From Solibacillus sp. FSL H8-0523 (GTDB taxonomy: Bacteria; Bacillota; Bacilli; Bacillales_A; Planococcaceae): a stretch of DNA of 64,000 nt. The stretch is taken from the NCBI RefSeq assembly GCF_038051985.1, contig NZ_CP150291.1:3100001-3164000 (forward strand), written 5' to 3'. The notes below the pieces were generated by a model. The model did not search any database and had not been told where the DNA came from. It was given only the letters and a program-made list of their open reading frames with translations. Made by a program: the position numbers and the translations under genes. Of this stretch, positions 1-10,500 are shown one piece after another (position 1 is the first letter of the stretch; every line of letters begins with the position of its first letter).

Positions 1-858
1 TTTTTTGCTTACTTAGTGTTTCCGATTTTTAATTACTTTGGACGCCTTTTCCGAATCCCCTTTTTTCTTGTAGTTGCTGTATTCTCCACTTTCTTATTTG
101 CTGTCATTGGCGCGATACTGTTTTTAATCTTACATAGCTTAGTCATACTACTTCCCACGCTGCAATCTACTATTCATCTATTAGAAACAAATTACGATAG
201 CCATCCATTGTTTCCGTTTATACTCGATAAATTCTCAAGTGTACTCAATGAGTTCATGCTGTATCTAGTTGATTTTATCAAAAATAGTTTACATTCTGTT
301 TTTGAATTGCTTATTTTTATTGTGACGTTTTATTTTGCACTATTTGAAAGCAAACGAAATCGGATGTGGTTCTTTGCTTATATCCCTCGCATGTACCGGG
401 AAACTTGGTCTCGCTACTTTCAAAAAGCGATGCAGCTCATTAGCTATTTCTTGCTCGTTGAAATGCAGCTGTTTACCTTAACGTTTTTACTACTGAGCCT
501 CGGGTTTTATTTATTGCAGTTCGAAGCCTTTTTCATGAAAGCCTTTTTAATCGCTTTTGCAGACTCCTTACCGTTTTTAGGCATCGGTATTTTTTTAATT
601 CCACTAGCCATTTATTTTTTTATAGTAGGACAGCCTGTTGTTGGCACACTCATAATTGCACTCTATATTTTTGTCCAAATAATAAGACAGCTAACTGAAT
701 CGATGCTGTGGAGTCATACGTTTCATTTACGTATGATCCACACCTTTATCATCAGCGCTGCCTCGGTTTTATTATTTGGTTTATACGGAATTATTTTAAG
801 TCCCATCTTACTAATGCTTGCCATAAAAGCAAAGCAACATCCTATCTTTGCACGATAA
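1..858 (+). CDS. ytvI: YtvI-like AI-2E family membrane permease, 5' end outside window
   Basis: The frame is open from the first base with no stop, so the N-terminal part lies outside the window; about 285 residues are present against roughly 370 for YtvI. The protein is very hydrophobic with about six membrane segments, and its C-terminal half (LPFLGIGIFLIPLAIYFF, then IVQIIRQLTES-like residues) follows the AI-2E transporter pattern. In B. subtilis YtvI is a sporulation-associated membrane protein of unknown substrate. It converges on fxsA and the two genes overlap by 17 bases at their 3' ends. The ytvI-fxsA-pyk order supports the name; the function is inferred from family and position only. 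Confidence 0.8.
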   Translation, partial: FFAYLVFPIFNYFGRLFRIPFFLVVAVFSTFLFAVIGAILFLILHSLVILLPTLQSTIHLLETNYDSHPLFPFILDKFSSVLNEFMLYLVDFIKNSLHSVFELLIFIVTFYFALFESKRNRMWFFAYIPRMYRETWSRYFQKAMQLISYFLLVEMQLFTLTFLLLSLGFYLLQFEAFFMKAFLIAFADSLPFLGIGIFLIPLAIYFFIVGQPVVGTLIIALYIFVQIIRQLTESMLWSHTFHLRMIHTFIISAASVLLFGLYGIILSPILLMLAIKAKQHPIFAR

Positions 859-1231
859 TAACATTGCCGCTTTTCATTTTTTTACGTAAGAAATAAAAAA
901 TCATTGGTTTAAATACATTACGCGTAACGCCTAGGACGAACAATAAACCAATCACGTCTGTAATAAAGCCAGGCGCCACCATCATGACACCACCGACAAA
1001 AATCATAAATGTTTCAATCATCGCAACACCGGGTGGCTGCCCTTGCTGGATACTTTTTTGAATATCTTGATACGATTTCATACCACGTTTTTTAGCAATC
1101 ATAACACCTATGACTGATGTTAAAACGATTAATAATAATGTATAGAAAACGCCGATAGCTTTACCAATCAGTATGAACACGGCAATTTCTGCAAATACAA
1201 GCGCTAAAAAGCCCCATAATAACTTTTTCAT
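842..1231 (-). CDS. fxsA: FxsA family membrane protein (YtwI)
   Basis: 129 residues with three to four hydrophobic segments: roughly 4-27, 29-50 and 75-100. The conserved FxsA signature is visible as a small-residue-rich loop (MIETFMIFVGGVMMVAPGFITD cannot be quoted whole; residues about 71-92) followed by DVIGLLFVL. FxsA in E. coli alleviates exclusion of phage T7 by the F plasmid; the normal role in Bacillales is unknown. A good ribosome binding site (AGGAGG, eight bases before the ATG) supports this start. It lies on the same strand as pyk but is separated from it by a 650-base gene-free region and the pyk terminator, so it is probably transcribed independently. Confidence 0.88.
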   Translation of the reverse strand: MKKLLWGFLALVFAEIAVFILIGKAIGVFYTLLLIVLTSVIGVMIAKKRGMKSYQDIQKSIQQGQPPGVAMIETFMIFVGGVMMVAPGFITDVIGLLFVLGVTRNVFKPMIFYFLRKKMKSGNVIIVQR

Positions 1232-1340
1232 ATAAACTGCCTCCTCTTTACTAATGTATACGAATTATAGTAAAAAAAGTTTCAAAATTGCTCATAAACC
1301 TAACATTTGATTGATTTTTCTAATAGAATTTCACTTGATT

Positions 1341-1649
1341 TATTTGTGGGCTACGGCATGACAGCATTATGGCCACGTGGTACGTGTCCATACTACTGTC
1401 TTTAATGCCGTTTGCGATGCCCACCAACCCATCATTTTCCTCTCGTCATAAAGTTAAGAGCACAAAATCAAGCCGCTTGCGCTAACGCGAGGCGGCAGAT
1501 TGTGAAAAGGTTTGGCGCGGAATGAAGGAATACTTCGAACACATTGCTTCAACGAAAGGAGTTGGACGGAGTGGAGGGGCCGACTTCTAGAGGATAAGCG
1601 TGCGCGGAAAATCCAATGTGAAGTGCCACCGTCAGAGGCACTTCACATT
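1341..1649 (+). repeat. dispersed structured intergenic repeat, family 1, long copy
   Basis: The left block (about 1341-1365) matches GGGCTACGGCATGACAGC, also present in the copy at 18586-18726 and, with one base missing, in the copy at 34906-35042. The right block (about 1601-1649) contains GCGCGGAAAATCCA followed by a hairpin with loop ACCGTCAGA. Between them lies extra sequence not found in the shorter copies, including an imperfect hairpin at 1346-1424 (GTGGGC/GCCCAC, CGGCAT/ATGCCG, GACAG/CTGTC, TATGG/CCATA). It ends 180 bases from the pyk terminator. Function unknown; it could be a non-autonomous mobile repeat or a structured RNA. Confidence 0.65.
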
Positions 1650-1747
1650 TAGTTGGAGCCACGCCCTCAGAGTAGAAGAACGAATGCTAAGTGCGCCACG
1701 TCCTGTGGCAACGCATTCGTGACCAACATCGTGTTGACCTCCCGCAG

Positions 1748-1810
1748 CGCAGTACAACGGACTCGAGCTTCAAACATCCTTGCTTCAACACGTTTCCCAC
1801 GTAGCAGAAC
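1748..1810 (-). repeat. intergenic repeat, family 2, copy 1
   Basis: Read on the minus strand, this 63-base segment begins GTTCTGCTACG and ends AGTCCGTTGTACTGCG. Both blocks recur exactly at 15498-15562 on the plus strand, 65 bases end to end, while the interior is only partly conserved (a GTTGAA-like patch and a GAT-rich patch). On the minus strand it is followed by a nested hairpin at 1680-1720 with arms ACGAATGC/GCATTCGT and GCCAC/GTGGC. No coding potential is evident. Confidence 0.6.
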
Positions 1811-1830
1811 AGCTCTAAATTAAATGTATA

Positions 1831-1865
1831 AAAAAATCCATTTTCACAACGGAAAATGGATTTTT
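1831..1865 (-). terminator. rho-independent terminator of pfkA-pyk
   Basis: On the minus strand a stem AAATCCATTTTC-type arm pairs across a five-base loop and is followed by a run of seven T. It lies directly downstream of the pyk stop codon. Confidence 0.85.
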
Positions 1866-1878
1866 ATTTGTTTAGCTT

Positions 1879-3639
1879 TTATAGTACGCTCGCATGGCCT
1901 TTATAAATAACGCCTGTTTCTGCGTCCATTGTGATTTCTTGGCCGTGGCGGATTAATGTTGTTGCTTCTTTTACGCCGACGATTACAGGAATCCCAAGGC
2001 TTAAGCCCACTACTGCTGCGTGCGATGTTAAACCACCCGCTTCGGTAATAATCCCTACACAGTTTTCGATGGCTGGCATCATTTCACGGTCAGAACCAAC
2101 CGTAACGATGATAGCGCCTTCTGTATCATACGCTAATGCTTCGCCTGCATTTTTCGCTACGATTGCTTTACCAACAACCGAAGATTTCCCAATGCCTTGT
2201 CCGCGCGCTAGTAAGTCACCGATGATGTGCACTTTCATTAAGTTTGTTGTACCAGCTTCACCAACTGGTACACCCGCTGTAATCACGACAACATCTCCGT
2301 GTTGGACGAATCCATGCTGTAATGCCTCGTCAACTGAAAGCTCTAAAATTTCATCTGTCGTTGTTACGCGGTGCGTTAAAATTGGTTTTACGCCCCACAC
2401 TAATGTTAATTTTTGCGCTGTTGACGCTTGACTAGTTACAGCGATGATTGACACACCTGGACGGTATTTTGCGATCATTTTTGCTGTGTTACCACTTTCG
2501 GTTGGTGCTAATACTGCCGCTACCCCTAAATTGATAGATGTGAACGCTACTGCTTGTGAGATTGCTTCTGTCATGTTTGCTTCTCTTTCGCGGCTACGTT
2601 GCGATACGATTTGACGATAATCCAATGCATTTTCTGTTCGTTCAGCAATTTTGTTCATCGTTGCAACAGATTCTACTGGGTAAATACCAGCCGCTGTTTC
2701 ACCTGAAAGCATAATTGCATCCGTTCCGTCCATGATGGCATTGGCTACATCTGATGCTTCTGCACGTGTTGGACGTGGGTTACGTTGCATAGAGTCTAAC
2801 ATTTGTGTTGCTGTAATAACTGGTTTCCCAACTTGGTTACATTTTTTAATTAGTGATTTTTGTACAAGAGGTACTTCTTCAGCTGGAATTTCTACCCCTA
2901 AATCACCACGTGCCACCATTAAACCATCTGACACTTCAATAATGGCATCAATATTGTCTACGCCTTCTTGATTTTCGATTTTTGGAATAATTTGAATGTG
3001 GCTACCGTCATTTTGCTCTAATAGCTCACGGATTTCTAATACATCTTTTGCCGTACGCACGAATGAAGCGGCGATAAAGTCAACACCTTGATCAATACCG
3101 AATAAAATATCAGCTGCATCCTTTTCCGTAATCCCTGGTAATTTCACAGAAACACCCGGTACGTTAACACCTTTTTTATTTTTTAAGATGCCCGCATTTT
3201 CAACGATTGTGTGAATTAACCCTTTATCAACATCTTTCGCTAATACACGTAATTCAATTAAGCCATCATCTAATAAAATAACGTTGTTTTGTTCGACATC
3301 TTCGATTAAACGTTCATATGTTACAGAAAAACGAGACTCATTTCCAAGTACTTCTGTCATTGAAATATCAATTACTTGACCTGTCACTAAATGAATTTCG
3401 CCGTTTTCCATTGAATGCGTACGAATTTCAGGACCTTTTGTATCTAATAAAATGCCGACTGGTTTTTTCATACGATCAGATGCGTCACGGATCGCTGCAA
3501 TGCGCACTGCATGTTCTTCATGATTACCATGCGAGAAGTTTAAGCGGGCTACGTTCATACCAGCCGTGATTAATTTATCTAGCATTTCTGGTGATTCACT
3601 TGCAGGACCAATCGTACAAACAATTTTCGTTTTTCTCAT
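1879..3639 (-). CDS. pyk: pyruvate kinase
   Basis: 586 residues, matching the long Bacillus-type pyruvate kinase, which transfers phosphate from phosphoenolpyruvate to ADP as the last step of glycolysis in the cytosol. The (beta/alpha)8 domain carries [10 protein letters not shown] (about 65-74), [10 protein letters not shown] (about 220) and the MARGDLGVE and TATQMLDSM signatures (about 243 and 266). After the allosteric C domain there is the extra PEP-utilizer-like domain of Bacillus enzymes, with [10 protein letters not shown] near residue 535; its histidine is the phosphohistidine position in related proteins, though the domain is not needed for catalysis. pfkA ends 26 bases upstream on the same strand, so pfkA-pyk form one operon. 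A GGAG motif precedes the ATG. Confidence 0.97.
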   Translation of the reverse strand: MRKTKIVCTIGPASESPEMLDKLITAGMNVARLNFSHGNHEEHAVRIAAIRDASDRMKKPVGILLDTKGPEIRTHSMENGEIHLVTGQVIDISMTEVLGNESRFSVTYERLIEDVEQNNVILLDDGLIELRVLAKDVDKGLIHTIVENAGILKNKKGVNVPGVSVKLPGITEKDAADILFGIDQGVDFIAASFVRTAKDVLEIRELLEQNDGSHIQIIPKIENQEGVDNIDAIIEVSDGLMVARGDLGVEIPAEEVPLVQKSLIKKCNQVGKPVITATQMLDSMQRNPRPTRAEASDVANAIMDGTDAIMLSGETAAGIYPVESVATMNKIAERTENALDYRQIVSQRSREREANMTEAISQAVAFTSINLGVAAVLAPTESGNTAKMIAKYRPGVSIIAVTSQASTAQKLTLVWGVKPILTHRVTTTDEILELSVDEALQHGFVQHGDVVVITAGVPVGEAGTTNLMKVHIIGDLLARGQGIGKSSVVGKAIVAKNAGEALAYDTEGAIIVTVGSDREMMPAIENCVGIITEAGGLTSHAAVVGLSLGIPVIVGVKEATTLIRHGQEITMDAETGVIYKGHASVL

Positions 3640-3665
3640 AGTTTTGTCATCTCCGTTTTTCCACT

Positions 3666-4628
<963 letters not shown>

Positions 4629-4729
4629 CTATTTTCCTCCTACTTGTCTCATACTATTCACATTAACAGAAAAATGGTCTATATGTAACTATTCTGGAAA
4701 ACAAAAAATACAATGTTAATAAAAAAATT

Positions 4730-4755
4730 AAAGAATGCGCTTTCACGCATTCTTT
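4730..4755 (-). terminator. rho-independent terminator of gntR-accD-accA
   Basis: A perfect ten-base stem (AAAGAATGCG / CGCATTCTTT) with a six-base loop, followed on the minus strand by AATTTTTTT. It lies 30 bases past the accA stop and separates accDA from pfkA-pyk. Confidence 0.88.
4732..4745 (-). promoter_or_regulatory. candidate cre (CcpA) site upstream of pfkA
   Basis: On the minus strand TGAAAGCGCATTCT fits all 14 positions of the core TGNAANCGNWNNCW. The leading W position is G. It is about 110 bases before the pfkA ATG. It coincides with the accDA terminator stem and loop, so the match may be accidental. Confidence 0.4.
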
Positions 4756-4784
4756 GTAAATTAATTTAACATTCAGTCGTATTT

Positions 4785-5738
4785 TTATTCTGAAAACTGA
4801 CCGATATTTTTAAATTTTATATAGCGATCTTCAATTAATTGATCGGCAGTTAAACTACTTAATTCAGATAAATGAAGTTCAAGTGCTTGCTTCATAAAGA
4901 TTGCTTGCGCCGCTAAGTCTTTATGTGCGCCGCCTGCTACCTCTGGAATAATGCCATCAATAATAGCTAACTCCTTCAAATCGAGCGCCGTTATTTTCAT
5001 AGCCTCGGCTGCTTGCTTCGCGTAGCTAGCATCTTTCCATAAAATTGATGCCGCGCCTTCTGGTGAAATAACCGAATACGTTGAGTTTTCGAGCATTAAA
5101 ATTTTGTTCGCAACACCCAGCGCTAATGCACCACCACTACCACCTTCGCCAATGACAATACTTATAATTGGTACCCTAAATCCAGCCATTTCAAACAGAT
5201 TTCGTGCAATCGCTTCACTTTGTCCGCGCTCTTCGGCAGCCTTGCCTGGATACGCACCTTTCGTATCAATTAGGCAAATAATTGGACGGTTAAATTTTTC
5301 CGCCTGCTTCATTAAACGCAGTGCTTTTCGGTAGCCTTCCGGATGCGGCATCCCAAAATTGCGACGAATATTTTCCTTCGTTGTTTTCCCACGCTGATGG
5401 CCAATAATCGTTACCGACTGTCCATTAAAGGATGCAATGCCCCCAACAATTGCGGCATCATCTTTAAATGTGCGGTCGCCGTGTAATTCAATAAAATTAT
5501 CGAAAATACGTTCAATGTAATCCAGTGTTGTCGGTCGTCCCACATGGCGAGCAACTTGCACACGATCCCATGGTTCGATATTGGCGTACACAGATTTTTC
5601 AAGCTCACTAAGTCGTGTTTCGAGCTTTTCAATTTCGCCGCTCATATCGACTTCTGCTTCCTGCGCAATCGTCTTTAATTCCACGATTTTTTCTCTAAGC
5701 TTTACAACGGGTTCTTCAAACGCCATTAATTTAGACAT
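4785..5738 (-). CDS. accA: acetyl-CoA carboxylase carboxyltransferase subunit alpha
   Basis: 317 residues from the start chosen here. AccA with AccD forms the carboxyltransferase that moves the carboxyl group from biotin on AccB to acetyl-CoA, giving malonyl-CoA for fatty acid synthesis. Visible family features are the coiled N-terminal region, [15 protein letters not shown] (about 66-80), [19 protein letters not shown]-like residues (about 110-128) and the oxyanion segment [15 protein letters not shown] (about 197-211). An in-frame ATG exists 21 bases earlier, but AAGGAGG lies seven bases before the ATG at 5738, which overlaps the last codons of accD by eight bases. The overlap indicates translational coupling and equal subunit supply. 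Confidence 0.96.
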   Translation of the reverse strand: MSKLMAFEEPVVKLREKIVELKTIAQEAEVDMSGEIEKLETRLSELEKSVYANIEPWDRVQVARHVGRPTTLDYIERIFDNFIELHGDRTFKDDAAIVGGIASFNGQSVTIIGHQRGKTTKENIRRNFGMPHPEGYRKALRLMKQAEKFNRPIICLIDTKGAYPGKAAEERGQSEAIARNLFEMAGFRVPIISIVIGEGGSGGALALGVANKILMLENSTYSVISPEGAASILWKDASYAKQAAEAMKITALDLKELAIIDGIIPEVAGGAHKDLAAQAIFMKQALELHLSELSSLTADQLIEDRYIKFKNIGQFSE

Positions 5739-6603
5739 GTGATACGCCTCCTTCAACATGTAGCTTTACAATCGTTGCAATTTTGTCACGCATCTCATTA
5801 CGACTAAAAATGGCGTCTAATTGACCGTGATCAAGTAAAAATTCTGCTGTTTGGAAATCATCCGGCAGTTTTTCACGTACCGTTTGTTCGATAACACGAC
5901 GTCCGGCAAAACCAATCAACGCTTGTGGCTCTGCAATATTGTAATCGCCAATCGATGCAAAGCTTGCAGATACCCCACCAGTCGTTGGATGTGTCAAAAT
6001 CGAAATATACAATAACCCTTCTTCACTATGTCGCTTTAACGCGACACTCGTTTTTGCCATTTGCATCAGTGACAGCACACCTTCTTGCATCCGTGCGCCA
6101 CCACTTGCTGTGAAAATAATAAACGGCACGCGAAGATTCGTCGCCTTTTCCACTGCACGTGTAATTTTTTCCCCTACAACTGAGCCCATTGAGCCCATAC
6201 GGAACGTCGAATCCATGACCGCAACAACAACGGGCATCCCCTTTAATGTACCTGTGCCTGTTAGTACCGCTTCATTTAATCCGGTTTTCTTTTTATCGAC
6301 TTCAATTTTTTCAATATATGCTGGGAACTGCAATGGATTGGTTGTTTGTAGGTGGTCGTCCATTGATGTAAACGAACCCTCATCTATAAAAATCGCCATA
6401 CGCTCTTTTGAGTTGAGCGTAAAATGGTGCTCACATTTCATACATACTTTTAAATTTTTCTCTAATTCTTTTGTGACATGAATCGCTTTGCATTTTGGGC
6501 ATTTTGTGACAATGCCTTCTGGAAATGCCTTCTCATCTTCCCTTTTTGAAATATTACCATTATTTTTTTTACGACTAATTGAAAATAAATCACGAATTGC
6601 CAT
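5731..6603 (-). CDS. accD: acetyl-CoA carboxylase carboxyltransferase subunit beta
   Basis: 290 residues, equal to the B. subtilis protein. A zinc ribbon is formed by C35, C38, C54 and C57 (CPKC...CMKC), followed by the crotonase-fold carboxyltransferase domain with [12 protein letters not shown] (about 152-163) and [11 protein letters not shown] (about 194). The open frame extends further upstream, but AAAGGGGG sits seven bases before the ATG at 6603 (with another ATG one codon earlier), so the shorter start is preferred. It follows gntR by 28 bases and overlaps accA, so the three genes form one operon controlled from the gntR promoter. Confidence 0.96.
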   Translation of the reverse strand: MAIRDLFSISRKKNNGNISKREDEKAFPEGIVTKCPKCKAIHVTKELEKNLKVCMKCEHHFTLNSKERMAIFIDEGSFTSMDDHLQTTNPLQFPAYIEKIEVDKKKTGLNEAVLTGTGTLKGMPVVVAVMDSTFRMGSMGSVVGEKITRAVEKATNLRVPFIIFTASGGARMQEGVLSLMQMAKTSVALKRHSEEGLLYISILTHPTTGGVSASFASIGDYNIAEPQALIGFAGRRVIEQTVREKLPDDFQTAEFLLDHGQLDAIFSRNEMRDKIATIVKLHVEGGVSHV

Positions 6604-6631
6604 CATACATCCCCCTTTGATTGACTGTGCC

Positions 6632-7267
6632 TTAGCGCTCGAGTAATCCCATCCATTTTTCATATGCTTGTATCGCTTCATACGTATAGCCCATTTGCAT
6701 TGCCTTGAGCATCATTTCGACTTCAAGCTTTTCATCTTTTGAAATGGCCTCTGTTAGTAAATCCCCACTAAACGAGGCAAGCTGCATCCAAATTTTTAAC
6801 GCTAATCGGTTGCCACTTGTAATGATGCATTCACGCAGTAAATCTTCGCGAGACACTGGCTCACCTAGCTCAACTTTAATAAAAAAACTGTCCCAAATCG
6901 GTAAGGTACGTAACTGCGTAGACTGACAAATAATATGAATCGCTTCTCTTTCATGCATTTGCCTCGTTGCTAAAACATCGGACGCTGATTTTTCATCTTG
7001 TAAAATAAACGAACTCAAAATTTCAACGAATTGATGCTGCTTCATGCTTGCTAAATACGTTCCGCCACCATGCTTCGTTTCGATTAAGCCTAGTAGCTCT
7101 AAACTACGCAGTGCTTCACGAACAGATGAACGCCCTACCTGCAATTGCTCGGTTAGAACGCGTTCAGAAGGTAATTTTTGCCCCGCTTGAATGTTTTGAT
7201 CGGCAATCAATTCACGCAGTTGCCTTACAATTTGCAAAAACATTTTTTTCTCTGGCTTGTGCTCCAC
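6632..7267 (-). CDS. GntR/FadR-family transcriptional regulator ahead of accDA
   Basis: About 211 residues. The N-terminal winged helix is typical of the FadR subfamily: [24 protein letters not shown] and a wing ending HGGGTYLA (together about 35-80). A shortened, all-helical C-terminal domain follows where FCD ligand-binding domains sit. The GTG at 7267 follows GAGGTGA at about five bases; a GTG three codons earlier (7276) is also possible. It is the first gene of an operon with accD and accA. A perfect TGGTCTGACCA palindrome, the type of site bound by FadR-like GntR proteins, lies about 90 bases upstream beyond a good promoter, so it probably represses itself and accDA. The ligand is unknown; an acyl-CoA or other fatty-acid signal is a guess from context. 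B. subtilis has a malic enzyme gene in this neighbourhood instead. Confidence 0.82.
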   Translation of the reverse strand: MEHKPEKKMFLQIVRQLRELIADQNIQAGQKLPSERVLTEQLQVGRSSVREALRSLELLGLIETKHGGGTYLASMKQHQFVEILSSFILQDEKSASDVLATRQMHEREAIHIICQSTQLRTLPIWDSFFIKVELGEPVSREDLLRECIITSGNRLALKIWMQLASFSGDLLTEAISKDEKLEVEMMLKAMQMGYTYEAIQAYEKWMGLLER

Positions 7268-7320
7268 TGTCCTCACCTCAATCTCAATAACGCCTCGGCA
7301 TTACTTTGTGTAGATTCACC

Positions 7321-7334
7321 TTGCGTCAACGCAA
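7321..7334. promoter_or_regulatory. perfect palindrome in gntR leader
   Basis: TTGCGTCAACGCAA: six-base arms, two-base spacer, about 55 bases before the gntR start. It may be a second operator; no U-run follows, so it is not a terminator. Confidence 0.35.
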
Positions 7335-7356
7335 TAAAATTAAACCAGACTAAAAG

Positions 7357-7367
7357 TGGTCTGACCA
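7357..7367. promoter_or_regulatory. FadR/GntR-type operator of gntR-accDA
   Basis: TGGTCTGACCA is a perfect 5-1-5 palindrome inside AGTGGTCTGACCAGTT, close to the TGGTCNGACCA core known for E. coli FadR and PdhR-like GntR proteins. It lies 15 to 25 bases downstream of the -10 box at 7383-7388, the usual place for a repressor to block initiation. Confidence 0.6.
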
Positions 7368-7382
7368 GTTTTCCTATAACTA

Positions 7383-7411
7383 AGAATACAAAATGTTTTT
7401 GTCGTTGTAAA
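7383..7411 (-). promoter_or_regulatory. sigma-A promoter of gntR-accD-accA
   Basis: On the minus strand TTTACA (7406-7411), a 17-base spacer and TATTCT (7383-7388), about 115 bases before the gntR start. Confidence 0.5.
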
Positions 7412-7508
7412 GGAAATTCCACACAAACGATTCATCGCTATAAGGATATTTATGTATAGCACATAAATTTTACGATTTTTCGATGAATAATTTTTCATAC
7501 AGCAAAAA

Positions 7509-7540
7509 GAGCGCTTTCTAGCAATCACTAGAAAACGCTC
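7509..7540 (-). terminator. rho-independent terminator of dnaE
   Basis: On the minus strand GAGCGTTTTCTAG pairs with CTAGAAAGCGCTC across a six-base loop, followed by TTTTTGC. Confidence 0.88.
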
Positions 7541-7550
7541 TCAATATTAT

Positions 7551-10500
7551 TTAATGAATAGTAATCTGTTTTACTTTAATTTGTGCTTTCTTAAATCGTT
7601 GCTCTAAAAAGCCTTCCACATAGAGCAGCACATCTTCTTGTAGCTTGCCGACAACCTGCTCATATTCTTTTGGGAATAGTGTACAAGAAACCGAACCAAA
7701 TTCGTCTTCAATCGTGACGAACGCCATTAATTCACCGCGCTTCGTACGCAGTTGACGGAACTCGCTTACAATACCAATAATCCGAATGTAGGCGTTATCT
7801 TTTAATGTCGGGAGCGTCTGCATGGTCGCATTGACCTCTTGAAAATGGGCACGCATGCGCACAATCGGATGATCCGATAAATAAAAACCAAGCACTTCTT
7901 TTTCATATTGTAGTTTGATTTTCTCTGGCATCCCTGACATTTCATTGTACTTCGGCTTGCCAAATGCCATGATTGCCCCTTCAAATAAATCATCGCCACC
8001 CGGTCGCATAAAATCGGCCTGCTTTTGTGCGCCCTCAATGGTTGCTAAAAGCGTGGCACGGTCTTTGCCGAATTCATCAAATGCCCCTGCTTTAATGAGC
8101 GGCTCTACCACTTTACGCTGAAAATGCGCGGTTGTTAATGTAACCGCTAAATCAAAAATCGAGTCAAATGGCTGTTGCCGCTCTTTTCGTGCTTGCATCA
8201 ACTGCTGTAAAAACGGCTGTGAAACACCCTTAATAGCGGATAAACTAAAACGAATTTTACCATTTTCAACTTTAAAATGACGCACGCTACGGTTGATTGA
8301 CGGTGGTAAGACTTCAATGCCATTTGCCTTTGCCTCGGCTAAAATTTGCATCAACTTATCGCTATTACCCGTTGCATTCGTTAGTAGTGCGGCATAAAAA
8401 TTAACAGGGAAGTTCGCTTTTAAATAAGCCATTTGATAAGAGATAATACTGTACGCAACCGCATGGCTTTTTGGGAAACCATAATCCGCAAAACGGACGA
8501 TTAATTCGTAAACTTCCTGGGCGACTTGCTTTGTGTAGCCCTTTTTTAGCGAGCCTTTGACAAAAGCGTCTCGTTGCTGTTCGAGTACTTCCCGCTTCTT
8601 CTTACTTACCGCGCGTCGTAGCAAATCGGCCTCACCAATCGTAAAGCCCGCCATGACATTGGCGATGCGCATGATTTGTTCCTGATACACGATAACCCCG
8701 TACGTTTCCTGTAAAATCGGTGTCAAATCCGGGTGTGGCATGACAACAGATTCTAGCTTGTGTTTACGACTTGCATAGACGGGAATAAACTGCATCGGAC
8801 CCGGACGATAAAGCGCGTTGACTGCCACAATATCTAAAAAATGCGTCGGCTTAATCTCACGTAGTGCATTTTTCATACCGTCTGATTCAAGTTGGAAAAT
8901 GCCGACTGTATCGCCGCGCTGTAGCAGTTCAAATGTTTTGGCATCGTTTAATGGGATTTGATTGAACTGGAGTTCGATTTGATGCGTAAATTGAATAGAT
9001 TTACGGATTTGATCTAAAATCGTTAAGTTTCTCAAGCCTAAAAAGTCGATTTTTAGTAAGCCCGTTTGCTCGATTTCAAGCATCGGCCACTGCGTTAAAT
9101 AAATATCATCATGCCCTTGTTCAATCGGCACAACATCCACGAGTGGTACCGGACTTAAGACGACCCCCGCTGCGTGCGTTGACGCATTACGCGGTAAGCC
9201 TTCTAAACGGAGTGCGGTTTGGAACCATTTATGGCGGATTGGCTCAGCGTCCATCCATTTCCGTAAATTTTCCGAGTTCGCATATGCTTCTTGCAGTGTA
9301 ATGCCCGGCTTATTCGGAATGAGCTTCGAAATCATCTCGAGCGTTTCTGATTCAAAGTTAAACATACGCGCCACATCACGTGCGACAGCCTTTGCCGATA
9401 ATGTACCAAACGTAATAATTTGTGCGACGTATTGCTTGCCGTATTTTTTAGCAACGTATTCAATGACCTCATGACGACGTGTATCTATAAAGTCGATATC
9501 AATATCGGGCAATGTCACACGCTCTGGATTTAAAAAGCGTTCAAATAGTAAATCGTAGTACAGTGGGTCCACTTGTGTAATTTCAAGTGCATAGGCAATG
9601 AGTGACGAAGCAGATGAGCCACGTCCTGGGCCTGTTAAAATGTGTTGATCACGAGCAAAGTGCATAAAATCTGCAACGATTAAAAAGTAATCCGAGTAGC
9701 CCATTGATTGAATGACTTGTAGCTCATAGTGCATGCGCTCTGCATACTGATGTGGTAGCTGTTCGGTTTGTAGGCGTCTCTGTAAGCCCATATGTACCTG
9801 CTGCTGTAACACATGCTCCGCAGTCTCCCCTTGTTGGAGTGGAAACTTTGGCATATACACATCGTTTAGGCTTATTTCCACCTGACAACTCGCCAATAGT
9901 TGCTCCGCCGCTTGTAACCAATTCGGTTGATCAGAAAAACGCGTATGCCATTCATTTGCCGTTAATACGTGGCTGTCATATTGCTGTTCGTAGTCACGGT
10001 CATTTAGCTTTACACCCGATTCAATCGCTTGGGCAACTTCATAAGCAAATACGTCTTGTTCATACATATACAAGCTTTCATGGGTTGCGATTACTTGTAA
10101 CTGGTGACGCTGTGCCAGTTCTACAGCTTGTACCTCAAACGGATGGACGCCATTGACACGTGAAATTCCCACGTATACATTCGCTGCATTTGCTTCTTTT
10201 AGTGCTTGTACAACCTCTTGTGCTTCTGGCTGTAGCCATGCTTGCTGGTTTTTAAATGGTAGTACCACAAAGGCGATGTCCTGCGCATAGGCGGTTAACC
10301 AGCGCAGTGGTAACGTTTCGTTTGGACGAATTGCAATACTGCTTGCGATTTTCAATAAATTTTTATAGCCCACATTCGTTTTTGCATATAACACGAGCGG
10401 GAGTGTTTCTTGTTCGGTTTGCTCGAGCTCAATCGTTAAGCCAGCAACTGGGTGAATGCCGGCCTTTTTTAGCTGAAACATAAAAGGCAAAAGCCCGTAC

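Larger units (their letters stand above)
1232..1878. other. gene-free region rich in inverted repeats
   Basis: Almost 650 bases between fxsA and pyk without a credible gene. Short open frames exist but lack ribosome binding sites and are interrupted. The stretch from about 1341 to 1815 looks more GC-rich than its flanks and holds several inverted repeats: a branched imperfect one at 1346-1424, a perfect 13-bp stem at 1615-1649 and a nested one at 1680-1720. Parts of it recur elsewhere in the window, as described in the repeat entries. The pyk terminator occupies the left end as read on the minus strand (1831-1865). Confidence 0.8.

Noticed and set aside
1500-1815. Short open frames in the gene-free region between fxsA and pyk
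   Set aside because: No ribosome binding sites, interrupted frames, and the sequence is dominated by inverted repeats shared with other intergenic regions.
1931-2431. Long open frame on the plus strand inside pyk
   Set aside because: It is antisense to a fully conserved pyruvate kinase, has no ribosome binding site and resembles no protein; a by-product of codon bias.
7509-7540. cre-like match in the dnaE terminator
   Set aside because: Two mismatches, and the sequence is explained by the terminator stem; dnaE is not a known CcpA target.
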